Notes: generated from the sequence alone by a model not told the origin. DNA of 64,000 nt from Candidatus Absconditabacterales bacterium (GCA_025057375.1 JANWWO010000002.1:62001-126000); one strand, 5' to 3'; shown: positions 10,701 through 21,707, counted from the stretch's first letter. Made by a program: numbers and translations.

Positions 10701-12969
10701 TAAAACCAAGCAGAGAAAAAATATGCTCTGACTTATTGGACGACGTTTCCCATTGTTCTTGTCATTTTCCTTGAGGTAGTTTGTCTTGCATAATCTCTTG
10801 TGCTTTGCCTCACTCAATCATCAATCGATGCATTGTCTTTTGTGCATGCTCAAGATTTTTGAAATCGTTGTGGACATTAATTTCTCATCTATCTCTCATC
10901 ATTTGAACCAAACGAAAGAGCTGGTCAGTGTATGTTTTTTTGTTTCATGCATTCTCCGGATTGAGTATCTCTCATTTGATATGTTCTGTAATTTTTGCAC
11001 CCAACGCATGGATATAGGAGACTGCTTTTTTAAATGAGTCTGATTGACTGAAATTCATCGCAATTGCAAGCATTTTGTTTTTATATAGGTCCACCATTTG
11101 TGTGGGAGACTTTCCATATAATTCTGAATCAATGTTTGCAATTGCATAGTCGAGACGACGATCTGCTTCTCATTCAGCCAGAGCTCCTTCCAGTGTGTCA
11201 GCATCCTTCATCGTTTCGTTTCCTGTTCCTGATATGATTGCCACAAAATCACGATTGAGGGCGTGATATTGCGTCAGAAATGTATTTTTTTCTTTTTGAG
11301 TTGATACCTGTTCAATCTGTGTTTTACAATAGGCAAGGAGTTCGGTGATCAAAAATTCTGTTTTTCTCATTGCCATTTTTTGGGTATTATCAATCCCACC
11401 AAATGCTCCACTTTCATTTGTATACAGTGTTTTCATTTGGTTGGTCAGTGTTGCAATCGGTCATCAGGATGCAAGGAGCTGTGTGAGTGGTTGTTGTTTG
11501 TATGTAGTAAGCTCGGTGTGTCGGTTGTTATTTCCTGATTCTCTGTGTGCTTTGGTCCATGCGATATCAAATTGCTGATTCATCCATGCGACGAGCTTGT
11601 CATTGTTTCAAGATTTTTCGAGTGTTTGTTTGAGGAGTTTTTTTTGGTCCGGAGAGAGTTGGTTTGCTTTTTCGTTGTTGGGATTGAGAAAATCAAAGAC
11701 GTTGATATCGTCCATGGAACCAGTGATATCAAATTCGAGAATATGATCTCCTCCTCGAGCATCGTGAAACGGATTGGCTGATCACGGAGTTGCTCACGAA
11801 GTTTTGAGTTGTTTGATGATGTTTTGGATTTCGCTTTGAATTCGTGATTCCATCACTTCTTTCATCCATTTTTCAGGTCGTATAATATCAAGTGTTTCTT
11901 TTTGTGTTTCTTGCCCTTGTTTGATTTCTTTGCCAGTGATGACGTTTTTTTTTGTTTGTTGGACTTGCTCGATTTTGGCAACATTTGATCATCATTCTGG
12001 ATTGGCTCTTTTGTGACTGATTGTGTCCCAGAGTTTGAGCATGTGTTCATGTGCTCGTTGGAGGAACTGATCTTCTTGACTTGCAAATTTATTTCGTCAG
12101 CCAGTAAATTTTTCATATAGAGATGTCCCTAGTGCATCTTGTGTCAAAAAAGGAATATTTTGTGCGGATCCATCAGATCAAATATATTCAACATCCAGTA
12201 AAACTCATGATCATATTGTTCGGTTTTTGCTGAGTGTTTCTCATATTGGTTTGGTTGCGTTGGTATTGATGAGAAATGATTCAAGTTCTTGCATTCTTAT
12301 ACTCATCACTTGTGCTAATTGTGTCATCTCTTCATTGCTCAATTTTGTCTTCAAGCTGCGATTGAGGCTTGCAAGATCAAGCGATGCATAACGGGCAGTT
12401 AGTGATTCTTGTGCTATTGTTTTTTTTTTGAGGGTTTCACTCGGTGTTGATGACGATTGTTTGTCTGTTGGTGCTCTCGGTGTTGTTTTAATGTTTTGTT
12501 GTTGTGTGAGGAGTGTGTTAATTTTTGCGATTAGTCACTCATGTGGTTTATTGAGTGAATCGTCAAGTTTTTTGGTGACGATCGAGATAATCTCTCATTC
12601 AGAGAGTTCGTTGGTTCATCGTAATTTTCCTTTGGTCTCAAAGATTGATTGTGTATGTGGGTCAGTAAGCTTTTTGATTTCATTGGTGAGCTCTGTGATT
12701 GTTTGTTCTAGTGAATTCCGTGCTTGATGGAGTCAGGTGACACGTCCATCCAGACTCTGACCTATGTGTCCAAATGTTTTGGGATCGTATCAGAGTTTTT
12801 TGAGTTGTGTTGCTATTTTTTGTTCTGCATGTCATGCGATTTGTGTTGCTTGTGCGACAATTTCTTGTGCATCTGATCAAAGATTTCGGTCATCGTCAAA
12901 ATTCTCTAACTCATTTCTGAGTGATTGTTGGTCAAGTTGGAGATCGGTATGTTTCAGTAGTTCAGTCAT
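7774..12969 (-). CDS. Giant 1731-residue hypothetical protein
   Basis: One frame of 5.2 kb with no TAA or TAG. I checked every triplet outside the stretches that are open in all readings. The N-terminal half is helical and Gln/Lys/Glu-rich (coiled-coil-like), with a small Ser/Thr/Pro region near residue 165. Around residues 880-990 there is a Gly/Ala-rich hydrophobic stretch (VATLLALKTLGAG; LADAGVTMLTLGIGKG) that could be membrane-active. A long charged helical region follows and then a C-terminal domain with beta segments (VKITSKFDANTVLFELDADA). No family was recognised. The preceding 112-residue gene ends 34 nt upstream in the same frame. Confidence 0.85.
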
Positions 12970-13002
12970 CTCGTTTACATCACTGATACCGAAATAAAAA
13001 AT

Positions 13003-13341
13003 CTAGAGATCCTGTAGTACATGTTCGACATCATACTCTCATGCACGATCAATAGCTTCATCAAAATAAACCATTCTTACTGCTATAGTGTTGTTGAGCT
13101 GTGCAATGGTCTTTTTGTATGTTGCAATTTTTTTTCTGATTGCTTGCATGTGCTTTATGCGTTGATCATCATCTCGTACAATCAGCCAATTTCGTAGTTC
13201 ATCGATCTGATTTGTAGATATCGCTTCCAATCACTCTGTAGACAGTCAAAAATCTAGTTCTGACTGCAAGAGAGTCAGGATAGTTTTTTTTTGGAGTGGA
13301 TCGAGTGTGAGTGAGCGAAGATACGCTTTGAGTGAATTCAT
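13003..13341 (-). CDS. Hypothetical 112-residue helical protein
   Basis: The frame runs from ATG (MNSLKAYLRSLTLD) to TAG. It is charged and predicted helical, with no membrane segment. It sits directly upstream of the giant gene and in the same frame, separated only by its TAG and 11 codons. The pair are almost certainly co-transcribed. An ancestral single gene split by the TAG is possible, but the T-rich stretch ATTTTTTATTTC before the next ATG argues for a genuine second start. Confidence 0.7.
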
Positions 13342-13490
13342 AGATTGGGAGATTTATTAAAAGACTTTTTGGTGATCAGTAGAAAAAACATGCAGACGAT
13401 CTGCATCATAAGTATACGATTTTTTATTCAAAAAAAAAATCCCCACCGGAGATATAAAGGCATGGTCTTGACAAATAGTTTTTTTTGGTG

Positions 13491-13970
13491 TTAGAAAAAC
13501 TTATAGATCATTTTTATTGGTCATTTGTCATCATCGTTAGTCCTTATCCATCACAGTGATTGATACAATCCGATTGCTTTACTATTTGATGCTTTGACGG
13601 TGAGGTGGAGTGTCTTGATGGGTATGTGGTTGCGTGCGTAATCCATTGCTGTTTGCAAGAGTTTTTTGCCTCGTCATTGTCTTTGATAATCTGGATGCAC
13701 AAACAATCCAAAGATTATTCATTGTGAGTAATCTTTGATCTCATTGGTTTTGAGCCATGGAGTGATATGGACTTTGCCTCGACATTGTCCGTTTTCGTCA
13801 CAGAGGAAAAAGAAATGTTTGTCAGTCATGATTTTTTGTCGTTTGGAGTCTGGATAGCGATGAGGACTGGGTCAGGGGAAAAGGTCTGGATAGAGTTCAT
13901 GCATCATGATCCTGATTGCTTGAAGATACGGTCGGTCGTCATGCGTTCCTTTTATGATTGTCAATGGCAT
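13491..13970 (-). CDS. GNAT-family N-acetyltransferase
   Basis: A 159-residue protein. The acetyl-CoA-binding motif A is visible as IFGLFVHPDYQRQGRGKKLL, the usual V-x-P-x-x-Q/R-x-x-G-x-G/A pattern with one Gly encoded by TGA. It is followed by AMDYARNHIPIKTLHLTV and the motif B segment NSKAIGLYQSLGW. The family transfers acetyl groups to amines; the substrate cannot be told. The start is placed at the ATG following the TTTTTTATTTG leader, because the upstream in-frame sequence does not look like protein. Confidence 0.88.
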
Positions 13971-14046
13971 ACACACAAGACAAATAAAAAATATGTTTGT
14001 TCTGATGCTTAATTTGATGCGAGCTATGAATCTGATACTTTTTTCC

Positions 14047-15816
14047 TTATTTTTTGGGATTTTGTTCGAGTATCTTCTTGGTAATGTTGGTAATGGGATG
14101 ATGTTTGTATGGTCACCAAAACTTTCTTTGATCTTTATTGGCATTATGCATATCATCAAAGGTTTTTTTGCGCAATCACACTTTTTTGAGTATTCTGTCT
14201 CGGATTGCTTCTATCCTTGAGGGATATTTTTTGGTTCATTCCTGGTCTTGGATATCTTGAATGATGCGTCTTGGGAGAAAGGTTGTTGTGAAAATATCGT
14301 CATCATTGATTCACAATTCTTTTTTGATTGCCTCTGTATGAGGAATATCTTTGGGTCAGAGTTTTGCGAAGTTGATCGTATGAAGGAGTTTGTATGCTTC
14401 TTTGATATTTGTGCATTTATTAAACATTGCCGCCACATCTCTGAGTCACCTCGTATACAGGCAGTCTTTTGTACTTGCTCAGGGACGATCGTAGGGAACA
14501 AATCTTTTCCTTCTTGTAACTATATTATGTGCTTCTTCTTCTGGAGTTTTGGTTTTTTTGGTCTGTCATTCTGGTTTTCTTGTGAGTTTATTATAGATTG
14601 TTATAATTTTTACTGCTTCGTCATAGTTACATTGTTCGCAGATAAATGTCGCAAGCATGCCAATCGAGGGTTTCTCCGTGATTGATGGAATATCTGCCAA
14701 TGTTTTGACTTTCCCTTTGACGATCGCTTCAAAGAGTTTGGCAAGTCATTCTTCCAATCATAGGTATCATGCTCCTTTCCGTCCTTTTACAAAAAAATGG
14801 TTTGCATTGTATCAGGATGTTGCATGTTTCCCAATTTCATGCTGATAATTGACCAAGGCACTTTCCAATGAAATTGTTTTTGCATCATCGGGGAGATAGA
14901 TTTTCTCTTTTTCTGAACAAACTGTGACATTTTTTTGGATTTTATCAAGCTCAATCTTTCGTGGTTTCATGGTTCTTTGTGGTTTGGTGTTTATCGGATC
15001 TGACCGTTCTGTCTGCTGTAATATTTCAAATAATTCTTGTTGTTTTTGCCTTGTGATGGTTTTGAGAAGTATAGATTCTGACGCATTATCAGATTTTTCT
15101 TCCTCATCAGAGTCAGTGGTACTTTTTTTCTTTTGTGTGAGTGAATATTTTTGACAACAGGCATCGAGAAATCATTGAAAAAGTGTTTTTTCTTCCTCAG
15201 TGAGCCTGTTTCCGTTTTTGTTGAAATATAAAACCATTTTATCAACGCATTGCTGACTTTCTTCTTTGTTTGACGATACAGATGGTCAAAACGCTGTCCA
15301 CAGTTTGTCTTGTGTATTTTTGATGATATTCTCTCTCTCTGCTGGATCAATGCTATATCATCATTTTTCTGCCTCTATATAGACGCTATAGCTCAGCATA
15401 GTCATATTTTCTTGGATTTCTTCACAGCGGTTGAGAAAAAGTTGTTTTGTGTATGGGGGGAGAGGTGATTTTTTGAGAGAGTCAATATGCACTGTAAGTG
15501 TATTTTGTGCGATTTTAAGGTTTGTGAGAAAAGTATCGATATGTTCTTGTGTGATTGGTCACTTTTTGACATCAGGAAAGAATTGTTGTGCGATTTTGTA
15601 GTTGCCATCAATAATATAGGTGATTTCTCATCATATGAGAGAGGCATACGAGTCATTGATTTTTTCTAGATCATCAATGATGGGTTTGATATCTCATTTG
15701 AGCGTTTCGTAGAGTTTTTTTTGTGTTTTGTTTACTTCCGAAGAAAAAAGCCTAGAAAAAGGCTTGGTCACAAAATTTTTTGTTTTTTCCCGAAGATTGT
15801 TGAGCATAAAGAGCAT
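14047..15816 (-). CDS. DUF1704 / MATCAP-like zinc metallopeptidase
   Basis: A 589-residue protein. Residues near 340 carry ALVNYQHEIGKHATSGYNA, the HExxxH zinc-binding motif of the DUF1704 family. About 20 residues later comes GRKGAGYLGLEEGLAKLFE, matching the EEGLA (QEGLA) signature that names the family. Relatives include eukaryotic tubulin carboxypeptidases of the MATCAP type; bacterial members are uncharacterised. The N-terminal 250 residues are helical and charged. The two conserved motifs are direct observation; the peptidase activity is inferred from the family. Confidence 0.8.
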
Positions 15817-15840
15817 GAGTATCAAAATACTAGCACGATA

Positions 15841-15869
15841 AGTATACTGGATATTGGTTCATAATGCAA
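15841..15869 (-). promoter_or_regulatory. Promoter, TTGCAT-N17-TATACT
   Basis: TTGCAT (15864-15869) and TATACT (15841-15846) lie 17 nt apart on the minus strand, just upstream of the DUF1704 gene start. The -35 element is inside the intergenic space after the ATP-grasp gene. Confidence 0.6.
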
Positions 15870-15874
15870 AAAAA

Positions 15875-16867
15875 TTATTCAAATCTTAATTGTAAAATAT
15901 CTTTTGCACAATTTCTTGCTATTCATGTATGAGGGAAATGATGCATTCTTAATCATGGAGTAGAATTGACTTCAATAATTTTTCCATTGGTTTCTTGTAG
16001 TGGTTTTGTTATGTCTACAGAAATAATATCAATACCTGCTATACATATTCATAATTTTTTTGTTATATCAAGAGCCATTTGTTTGGTTGATGGGTGAACG
16101 ATATCTGTTACATCAAAAGAAATTCATCATGTTGATAGATTTGCATTTTGTCTTAACAAAACTTCTTCATTGACACGAGGAATGGAAGAGATGGTGTATC
16201 ATTGTTTTTCTAAAAATGATATCATTGTAGTGTCGATTTTAATTTTTGTTAGGGGTTTATCATGTCACTCTCACCTCATGGGATTATGGTTTTCTTGATT
16301 AATCAGTTCGTGTATTGTATGTTGCCCATCTCCAATAATATATGGAGGTTTTCTCATCGCAATAGCAGATATTTTATCTCATACAACAAGGATTCTATAG
16401 TCGTTTCATGAAATATATTCTTGTATAATTACTTTTGTACTATATTCAAATGCATAAGCAATTGCCTGTTCCAAATCTTTATAGCTTGATATTCCTATTG
16501 AGATACCTATTCAGTGTGATTTATCTGCTGGTTTTACTACAAGAGGAAACATTTTTGGAAGAGGCCACGTTTTTGATGTTAATCATGACGATATAGATTC
16601 ACTTTTTGTTATGATGGTTGATTGTGGGAATGGATAATCTTTTAGGATGATTTGTGTGAGTTCTTTGTCTTGACATAATTTCATGCTGAGTGCAGTATTG
16701 AGTCAACAATCTATATTTTTCCACAAATATGTTTTTCATTTTCCTGTTATTAAAAAAAGATTTCTTTTCGAATTGATTTTTTCAATAAAGTATCATAGAG
16801 AATGTGCTTCTTTCATAATTAATAATGATGACATAGACCATCATTCATTATGTAATGTATCAAACAT
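15875..16867 (-). CDS. ATP-grasp ligase, cyanophycin synthetase/glutathione synthase-like
   Basis: A 330-residue protein. Motifs in order are FPLVVKPADKSHGIGISIG (ATP-binding lysine and glycine loop), YISGNDYRILVVGDK, QNANLSTGG (substrate-loop motif seen in cyanophycin synthetase and GshAB), GIDIISVDITKPL and KIIEVNSTPGLRMHHFP (metal-binding Glu and Asn). The family joins an acyl-phosphate to an amine using ATP. Its start overlaps the stop of the upstream ATP-grasp gene as TAATG, so translation is probably coupled. The natural substrate is unknown. Confidence 0.87.
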
Positions 16868-17808
16868 TAAGTTGTGAGAAATAAAATAGCAAGATCTTTG
16901 AAATATTGTATTTGATAGGATCTATCTTCTATAGGGAATCGTATTCAGGGAAATGGGTTGAGCTCCAAAATATATCGTCTTTCGTCATTGTGACAATATG
17001 CAAAATCGATAGAGTAAATATCATGTGGTTGTACAGATATGCGTTTTTGAACCTCTGTTGCTATAGTAAACAATTCTAGTGGAACATCTTTTTCTCACAC
17101 ACTATATTGCGTTCATCATTGTGCAATATTTGATTTGAGTGATCATTGTTGTGGCTTTCTTATAATGCAAAAAGAAAATTTTGTTCCAATAAAAACCAAT
17201 CTTATATCATGGTTGCCTGATATAATATTTTGATATCATTGTGAGAAATCTTTGAATGATTGAACGATAAAAAAATTTCTATATTCATACCATTTATGTT
17301 TTTCTTCTAATAAAATATTTAACTCTGAAAAATGTATTCATTTTCATCAATTCCCAATAGTAGGTTTAATTACAACTTTGTTTCATAATAAATGATGGTT
17401 ATTGAAAGATGACGAAAGTACTTCTGATAGCAAGTATGTTGGTGGTTGTAAATCTCAAATAAATAAGGATGTTTCGTATTTATTTGATGTGATTGTTATG
17501 GTTTCAAGCGATGATATGGTTGGAAAAGAATTAGCAATATGGCGGATATATCATAATCATAGTTTTGATTTGACATAGAGTATGTCGGGCTTATATGGTT
17601 CTTCGATCACAACAAAATCTCATTTATTTGTATAATCAACGTATTGAGAAAATGTCTTTGTGTGTGAATCATAGTGATGATACGAGACTGTTACCAAATG
17701 CATTCATTGTTGTAAAAAAATATTATAAAGAACAAATCCTGCATTTTGGTATATTGACTTCCTATGATATGTTTCTTTAAATCATGTAATGATAGCTACT
17801 TTTTTCAT
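16867..17808 (-). CDS. ATP-grasp ligase, glutathione synthetase/RimK-like
   Basis: A 313-residue protein, beginning MKKVAIITGFKETYHR. The N-terminal pre-ATP-grasp domain includes DFVVIEEPYKPDILYVKSK. The ATP-grasp core has KVVIKPTIGNGGKGIHF (Lys and Gly-rich loop), FFIVQSFKDF, GNHDIRLVFIG and YSIDFAYCHND followed by YILELNPFPGIRFP (metal-binding Asp, Glu, Asn). It forms a two-gene unit with the overlapping downstream ATP-grasp gene. Such pairs make small peptides or peptide-like compounds in other bacteria; that role here is inference. Confidence 0.85.
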
Positions 17809-17835
17809 CTTTACTCTCTACAAAAATAAGAAAAG

Positions 17836-18468
17836 TTATTTCCTCCACTCCACCACTTCCTCCTGTCCAAATCTCACTTTGGGGAGCGTAGCATATTTGT
17901 CATCGCTTGCTCTGTAACCAATCGGTATTACAACACTCGCTGTCCACGGATGCTCGAGTCCCAAAATCCTGTTGTATTCTGCAGGTATAAATCCTTCCAT
18001 TGGACAGCTATCAATTTTCATCATCGCACACGCCATCAGCAAAAATCATTGAGCGATATAGACTTGTTTGTGAGCTCGTGTGGCTTTGGTTTGTGAGTCA
18101 ATCGCGTTGTTTCGCTCCATCATCATATCAACATAGCCTTGGATGTGGTCCCTAGTTACGCCACGAGCCTGGCAGATCCTATCAGCAAAATGATTGATAT
18201 CGCGTGGTCCACACTCAGTATTGGCACACAAAACGAGAAGATGCGAACAATCTACGACTTGGCGTTGGTTTCGTGAGTGAGGAAGGAGATCATTTTTAAG
18301 TTTGTTGTTCGTGATCACAAGCAATTTCCATGGTTGGAGCCCAAATGAGGATGGGGTCAGACGAAATACTTCTAGCAATGTGTGGATATCAGTGTCAGAA
18401 ACGATGCGTGTTGGATCAAAGACTTTGGTTGCGTAGCGTCGATTGAGGGAATCGATAAGTGGTGTCAT
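17836..18468 (-). CDS. Nitroreductase-family FMN oxidoreductase
   Basis: A 210-residue protein. The N-terminal LNRRYATKVFD matches the FMN-binding RRSxRxF-type start of the family, followed by FRLTPSSFGLQPWKLLVI. The C-terminal part has GFIPAEYNRILGL and VIPIGYRASDD-type segments typical of NfsB-like enzymes. Members reduce nitro compounds or quinones with NAD(P)H. The start is set at MTPLIDSLNRRYA after a T-rich leader; the in-frame extension upstream is poly-Phe/Leu from the leader itself. A terminator separates it from the gene before. Confidence 0.9.
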
Positions 18469-18483
18469 GAGCAACAAAAAAAA

Positions 18484-18510
18484 GATAAAAAAGATCACTG
18501 ACGATCTTCA
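18484..18510 (-). terminator. Rho-independent terminator
   Basis: AAGATC/GATCTT with a 6-nt loop precedes TTTTTTATC on the minus strand. It ends the unit containing the secreted protein at 18520-19314; its T run then serves as the leader of the nitroreductase gene. Confidence 0.6.
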
Positions 18511-18519
18511 CGGATTGTC

Positions 18520-19314
18520 TTAGGGTTGGACTCTGATGAGATAGTCGTTGCGAACATTCCCATCGGTGAGCGAAATTCTATAGTCCCATGCCTGAGAAAA
18601 GCTTATCGCATTGATGAGTTGTTTGGTCCCAAAATCGTTTCTCTCGATACGGAATGAGTTGGTGATGCCATGGAGCGTATAGAATTGTTGGGAGCGATCT
18701 ACAATTCGTGCCCCATTTGCTGAGGTCCTATATGAGACTGCAAGAGCGAGGCGATTTTCGTAGGTAGGAATGGTTTGGCGCGAACTTGTGGTGGCTCTAA
18801 TGGTCATGGTCATGCGCTCATTGCGACGAGGACTGAGCGGTGATACATCAAGATTTAGCCTTGCTGCACGAGAGGTGACTGGTCAAAGCGTTGGAGATCA
18901 GCTTGTTGATCAGAAGGATGAAAAAGGCGTGCGTTGGGTCGCTTGGGGGAGTCATTCTGTACTATTGCGTCCTAGATAGGTCCAGCGATTATTGACAAGA
19001 TCGTATGTAAAGGTAAAAATTTGATTGTTGGCGGTAGCATAGATGGTGAAGACGCCATTGACGCTTCCTTCGTGCGTAAAGGAATCATTACACGCGCGCA
19101 AAAAATCGATGATAGTGTTTCATTCTGGTGTTCTGATATGACAGTGAAGGGGGATGCTGCGTCATGCAAGAGTGGCACCAAGATCGTATCTTGTCCCTTG
19201 ACGAGTCAGTGAGAGACAGATATCTGATCCATCTATCACAAAACAGTTGCTTTGTGTTTGGGCAAAAAGAAAGAGAGGAGAAAGAGATAAAATGATGATA
19301 ATGATATACTGCAT
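18520..19314 (-). CDS. Secreted hypothetical protein
   Basis: A 264-residue protein with a clear signal peptide (MQYIIIIILSLSPLFLFAQT). The mature part is beta-rich and has Cys pairs (SNCFVIDGSDICL, PLHCH). It includes repeated phrases like GTRYDLGATLAGRSIPL and NGVFTIYATANNQIFTFTYD that suggest an immunoglobulin-like or fibre domain. No family was recognised. It follows the Band-7 gene on the same strand with only a short gap containing a T-rich leader. Confidence 0.75.
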
Positions 19315-19340
19315 CGAGGAGTACGCCAGAATAAAAAATG

Positions 19341-20162
19341 TTATTGATTAGGTGAAAGATTGAGAATAACACCATTTCCATCATCAAGCATTGTTTGGGG
19401 GAGTTTACCATCTCGTTTGTTGATCCATTGGAGCTGGACGTATTCGGCTCCTCATTGCGCTCTGATTGCCTCTGCTTGGATTCTGATTGATTCTGCCTGG
19501 GCTTTTGCTCTTTCGATTGCTTGTTGTGCCTCGTATTTTGTTCTTTCCAAACGATTTTTTTCTGCGAGTGCTTCTTGTTCTGCTTTTACTTTTGCTTCGA
19601 TTGCTTTATTAAATTCTTCCGAAAATGAATAATTGACGATATTCACATCCACAACCTCTATGCCTTGCCTTTCAAGTCTATCTCTCAATGATTTGGAGAT
19701 GGTGTCACTGACTTCTCTTCTTCTGGTAATGAGTTGCTCTGCAGTAAATTGGGCCGTTCATCCTTTGACAGAGTCTTGCATCGCTGGACCGATGATTCTA
19801 AATTCGACAGCTTCATTGAGTCCAATCGTTTGATAGATGGTCCCTACTGCGTTAGGATTGAGACGATAATTGAGAGCGAGTGTAATCAGGACAGTTTGTT
19901 GATCTCTTGAGGCAGCATCTGCATTGATCTCGATTTTTTGTGTTTGGATATTGAGGGTTTTGATTGTATCAAGGAGTGGAAGCTTGAAATGGATGCCTGG
20001 CGTGTAGATCTCATCTTGGAGTTGTCATACACGTAACAAAATACCTCTTTCTCATTCATTGATAACAAAATATGCAGATTTTATAAACAGTAATCCAAGG
20101 AGGACAATCACTGCAATCCCTCCATTTTTTCGTGTGAATAACCTATCGAATCCCATCAGCAT
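19341..20162 (-). CDS. Band 7/SPFH (prohibitin-like) membrane protein
   Basis: A 273-residue protein. One N-terminal membrane anchor (IAVIVLLGLLFIKSAYFVI) is followed by the SPFH domain: GERGILLRVG, YTPGIHFKLPLLDTIKTLNIQTQ, SRDQQTVLITLALNYRLNP, FRIIGPAMQDSVKG and GIEVVDVNIVNYSFSEEF. Then comes the long alanine/glutamate coiled coil (EAKVKAEQEALAEKNRLERTK...). These proteins form ring-like scaffolds in the membrane, often next to FtsH. Two in-frame ATGs lie 6 nt apart; I took the first after the T-rich leader. A palindrome sits between promoter and gene. Confidence 0.93.
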
Positions 20163-20189
20163 AAACAAAAAATAAAAAACTCTGATGAT

Positions 20190-20207
20190 TGACGTCATTG
20201 GACGTCA
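20190..20207. promoter_or_regulatory. Perfect palindrome, operator-like
   Basis: TGACGTC-ATTG-GACGTCA is an 18-nt sequence with perfect 7-bp arms placed at the start site of the Band-7 promoter, overlapping the last base of the -10 element. The position suggests a repressor-binding site. The regulator is not identified. Confidence 0.55.
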
Positions 20208-20234
20208 GTATAGCTATTTTTCTTCCTCTTGCAA
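20207..20234 (-). promoter_or_regulatory. Promoter, TTGCAA-N16-TATACT
   Basis: TTGCAA (20229-20234) with TCTC before it and TATACT (20207-20212) are 16 nt apart on the minus strand, upstream of the Band-7 gene. Confidence 0.75.
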
Positions 20235-20254
20235 GAGAAAGTAATCGCATTGAC

Positions 20255-20282
20255 TTGCATTTTTTTTGTGAAACAATAGTAT
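20255..20282 (+). promoter_or_regulatory. Promoter, TTGCAT-N16-TAGTAT
   Basis: TTGCAT (20255-20260) and TAGTAT (20277-20282) lie 16 nt apart on the plus strand. It points into the decayed secreted-protein block and is divergent from the Band-7 promoter. Confidence 0.55.
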
Positions 20283-20309
20283 TTGCGTGAATAAAAACAA
20301 ACATAATAT

Positions 20310-21078
20310 ATGAATAAGAAAATACTATGTGGATCTCTCTTGATGATGTTTATCATTTGTAGTCTCCAAGCGTAGATATATCGCTTAGATACTCTGCAGG
20401 ATAATCCGTTTACCGTACCAGACACCCACCCACTATGTAGGAGTTTTTTCTTACTACGGTTGTGTGGTTTTTGCTATTCAACTTCATCTCTATGAAGAAA
20501 ATGATTGTTCCTGATGAGGCACGACAACAATTGTATTATATGATACACTGGCTGTTCTTTCATCAGATACATCAGGTGTTGTGCCTGTGGATAGTACGTA
20601 TTTTCAGTGATGATTGAACTCTGCTGCGATTGATTCCACGTCTGTCAATGGTGATAATGTTCCTGAGAGTCGTGCGGAATGAAATCTAGTAGATAGGTCT
20701 TTATGGCAAAGCATCTAAGCAGCTTCAAGAAAAGCCGTATAATAAACCATATAGTCGTGAACAGTAACATGCCTATATGCAAAGATATGCACTGCTTCTT
20801 GAACTCTATAAAGAACAAAAACTTTCCAAACAGCTAGGGATAGTGTGTATAGGGTTTTGAACGATCCTGATTTTCTTGATCAGAAATATCTAATTGTGTT
20901 AGAGGATGTCAAGACAAAGCTTCTAGAATTGTATACAAAAGATCGTCGCCTGCAAACATTTATAGTATGATCCTCTTTGAATCAATGAGAACTTTTGGAA
21001 TTGAGAACAAAGTATGAGAAACTGTCCTGTATTCTTATGTTCTATCTATTATGGTATGCAAATCCTCAGGACAGTTAA
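20310..21078 (+). pseudogene. Decayed gene for a secreted protein
   Basis: Coherent protein-like stretches occur in changing frames. A signal peptide (MNKKILCGSLLMMFIICSLQA) ends at TAG. In the next frame comes THYVGVFSYYGCVVFAIQLH...VDSTYFQGGLNSAAID with several TGA-Gly. Then YGKASKQLQEKPYNKPYSREQ, TAA, and HAYMQRYALLLELYKEQK follow in a third frame. Finally DSVYRVLNDPDFLDQKYLI runs to TAA. At least three frameshifts and two nonsense codons separate them. The ancestral protein was secreted and about 250 residues long; its family is unknown. Confidence 0.65.
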
Positions 21079-21707
21079 TATATCTCGATTGCAGCGTACT
21101 CTGTGTATCTGGGCAGGAGGAATAATTTATCTATCGTATTTTGTGAATGTCGTTATCGCAGATGCTTGTGTTAGATCGTGAAGTGTGAAGAAAATCCTTA
21201 ATGATATTGGTGTTCACGATTCCCCCGTTGTATGATATTTCGGCTGGTAATATTACAGGTATGCAGCATCCTTCTTCCATATCGCAGTCACCTTTTTCTC
21301 GGTTGATCAAAAAAAATATGTCATTATGGGAAGATTATCTGCTAGGATGGTGTGAAAAACATAATGATGTCAATGTGGCTACCCATTTTGCTTTGTATCA
21401 TGATTTGATTCGTTTGATGCCTCATCTTGAATCATCGAAACTCATTCAGGCACAAGACTATCCTGTTATCATTACACTTCCTCCTCAGATCAATTATATG
21501 ATGACTTCTCTTTTCTCCTCATTAATGCTGACCAAAGTGTATATGATTCCTCTTGTGGGTGAGCCATCAGCGTGATCGATCTATCTTTCTGATGATCAGA
21601 AAAAGGTTGTCTCCTTGCATAGTAGCCAATCAACTATTGTTTATCCATGTGTGGTGATTATTCAGGGAAGGCGATATCTTGTCTATGTTTTCGTTGCTAA
21701 ATGATAG
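21056..21707 (+). pseudogene. Frameshifted gene for a secreted protein
   Basis: MQILRTVNISRLQRTLCIWAGGIIYLSYF... begins like a signal anchor and continues to GSVKKILNDIGVHDSPVV, then reaches a stop. The frame shifts near 21230 into DISAGNITGMQHPSS, which stays open to TAG (with TGA as Gly) through PVIITLPPQINYMMTSLF and IVYPCVVIIQGRRYLVYV. One frameshift would restore a protein of about 215 residues. It overlaps the end of the preceding broken gene. No family was recognised. Confidence 0.6.

Noticed and set aside
12680-12880. Separate Arg/Thr-rich minus-strand gene
   Set aside because: It is a shadow frame inside the 1731-residue protein gene.
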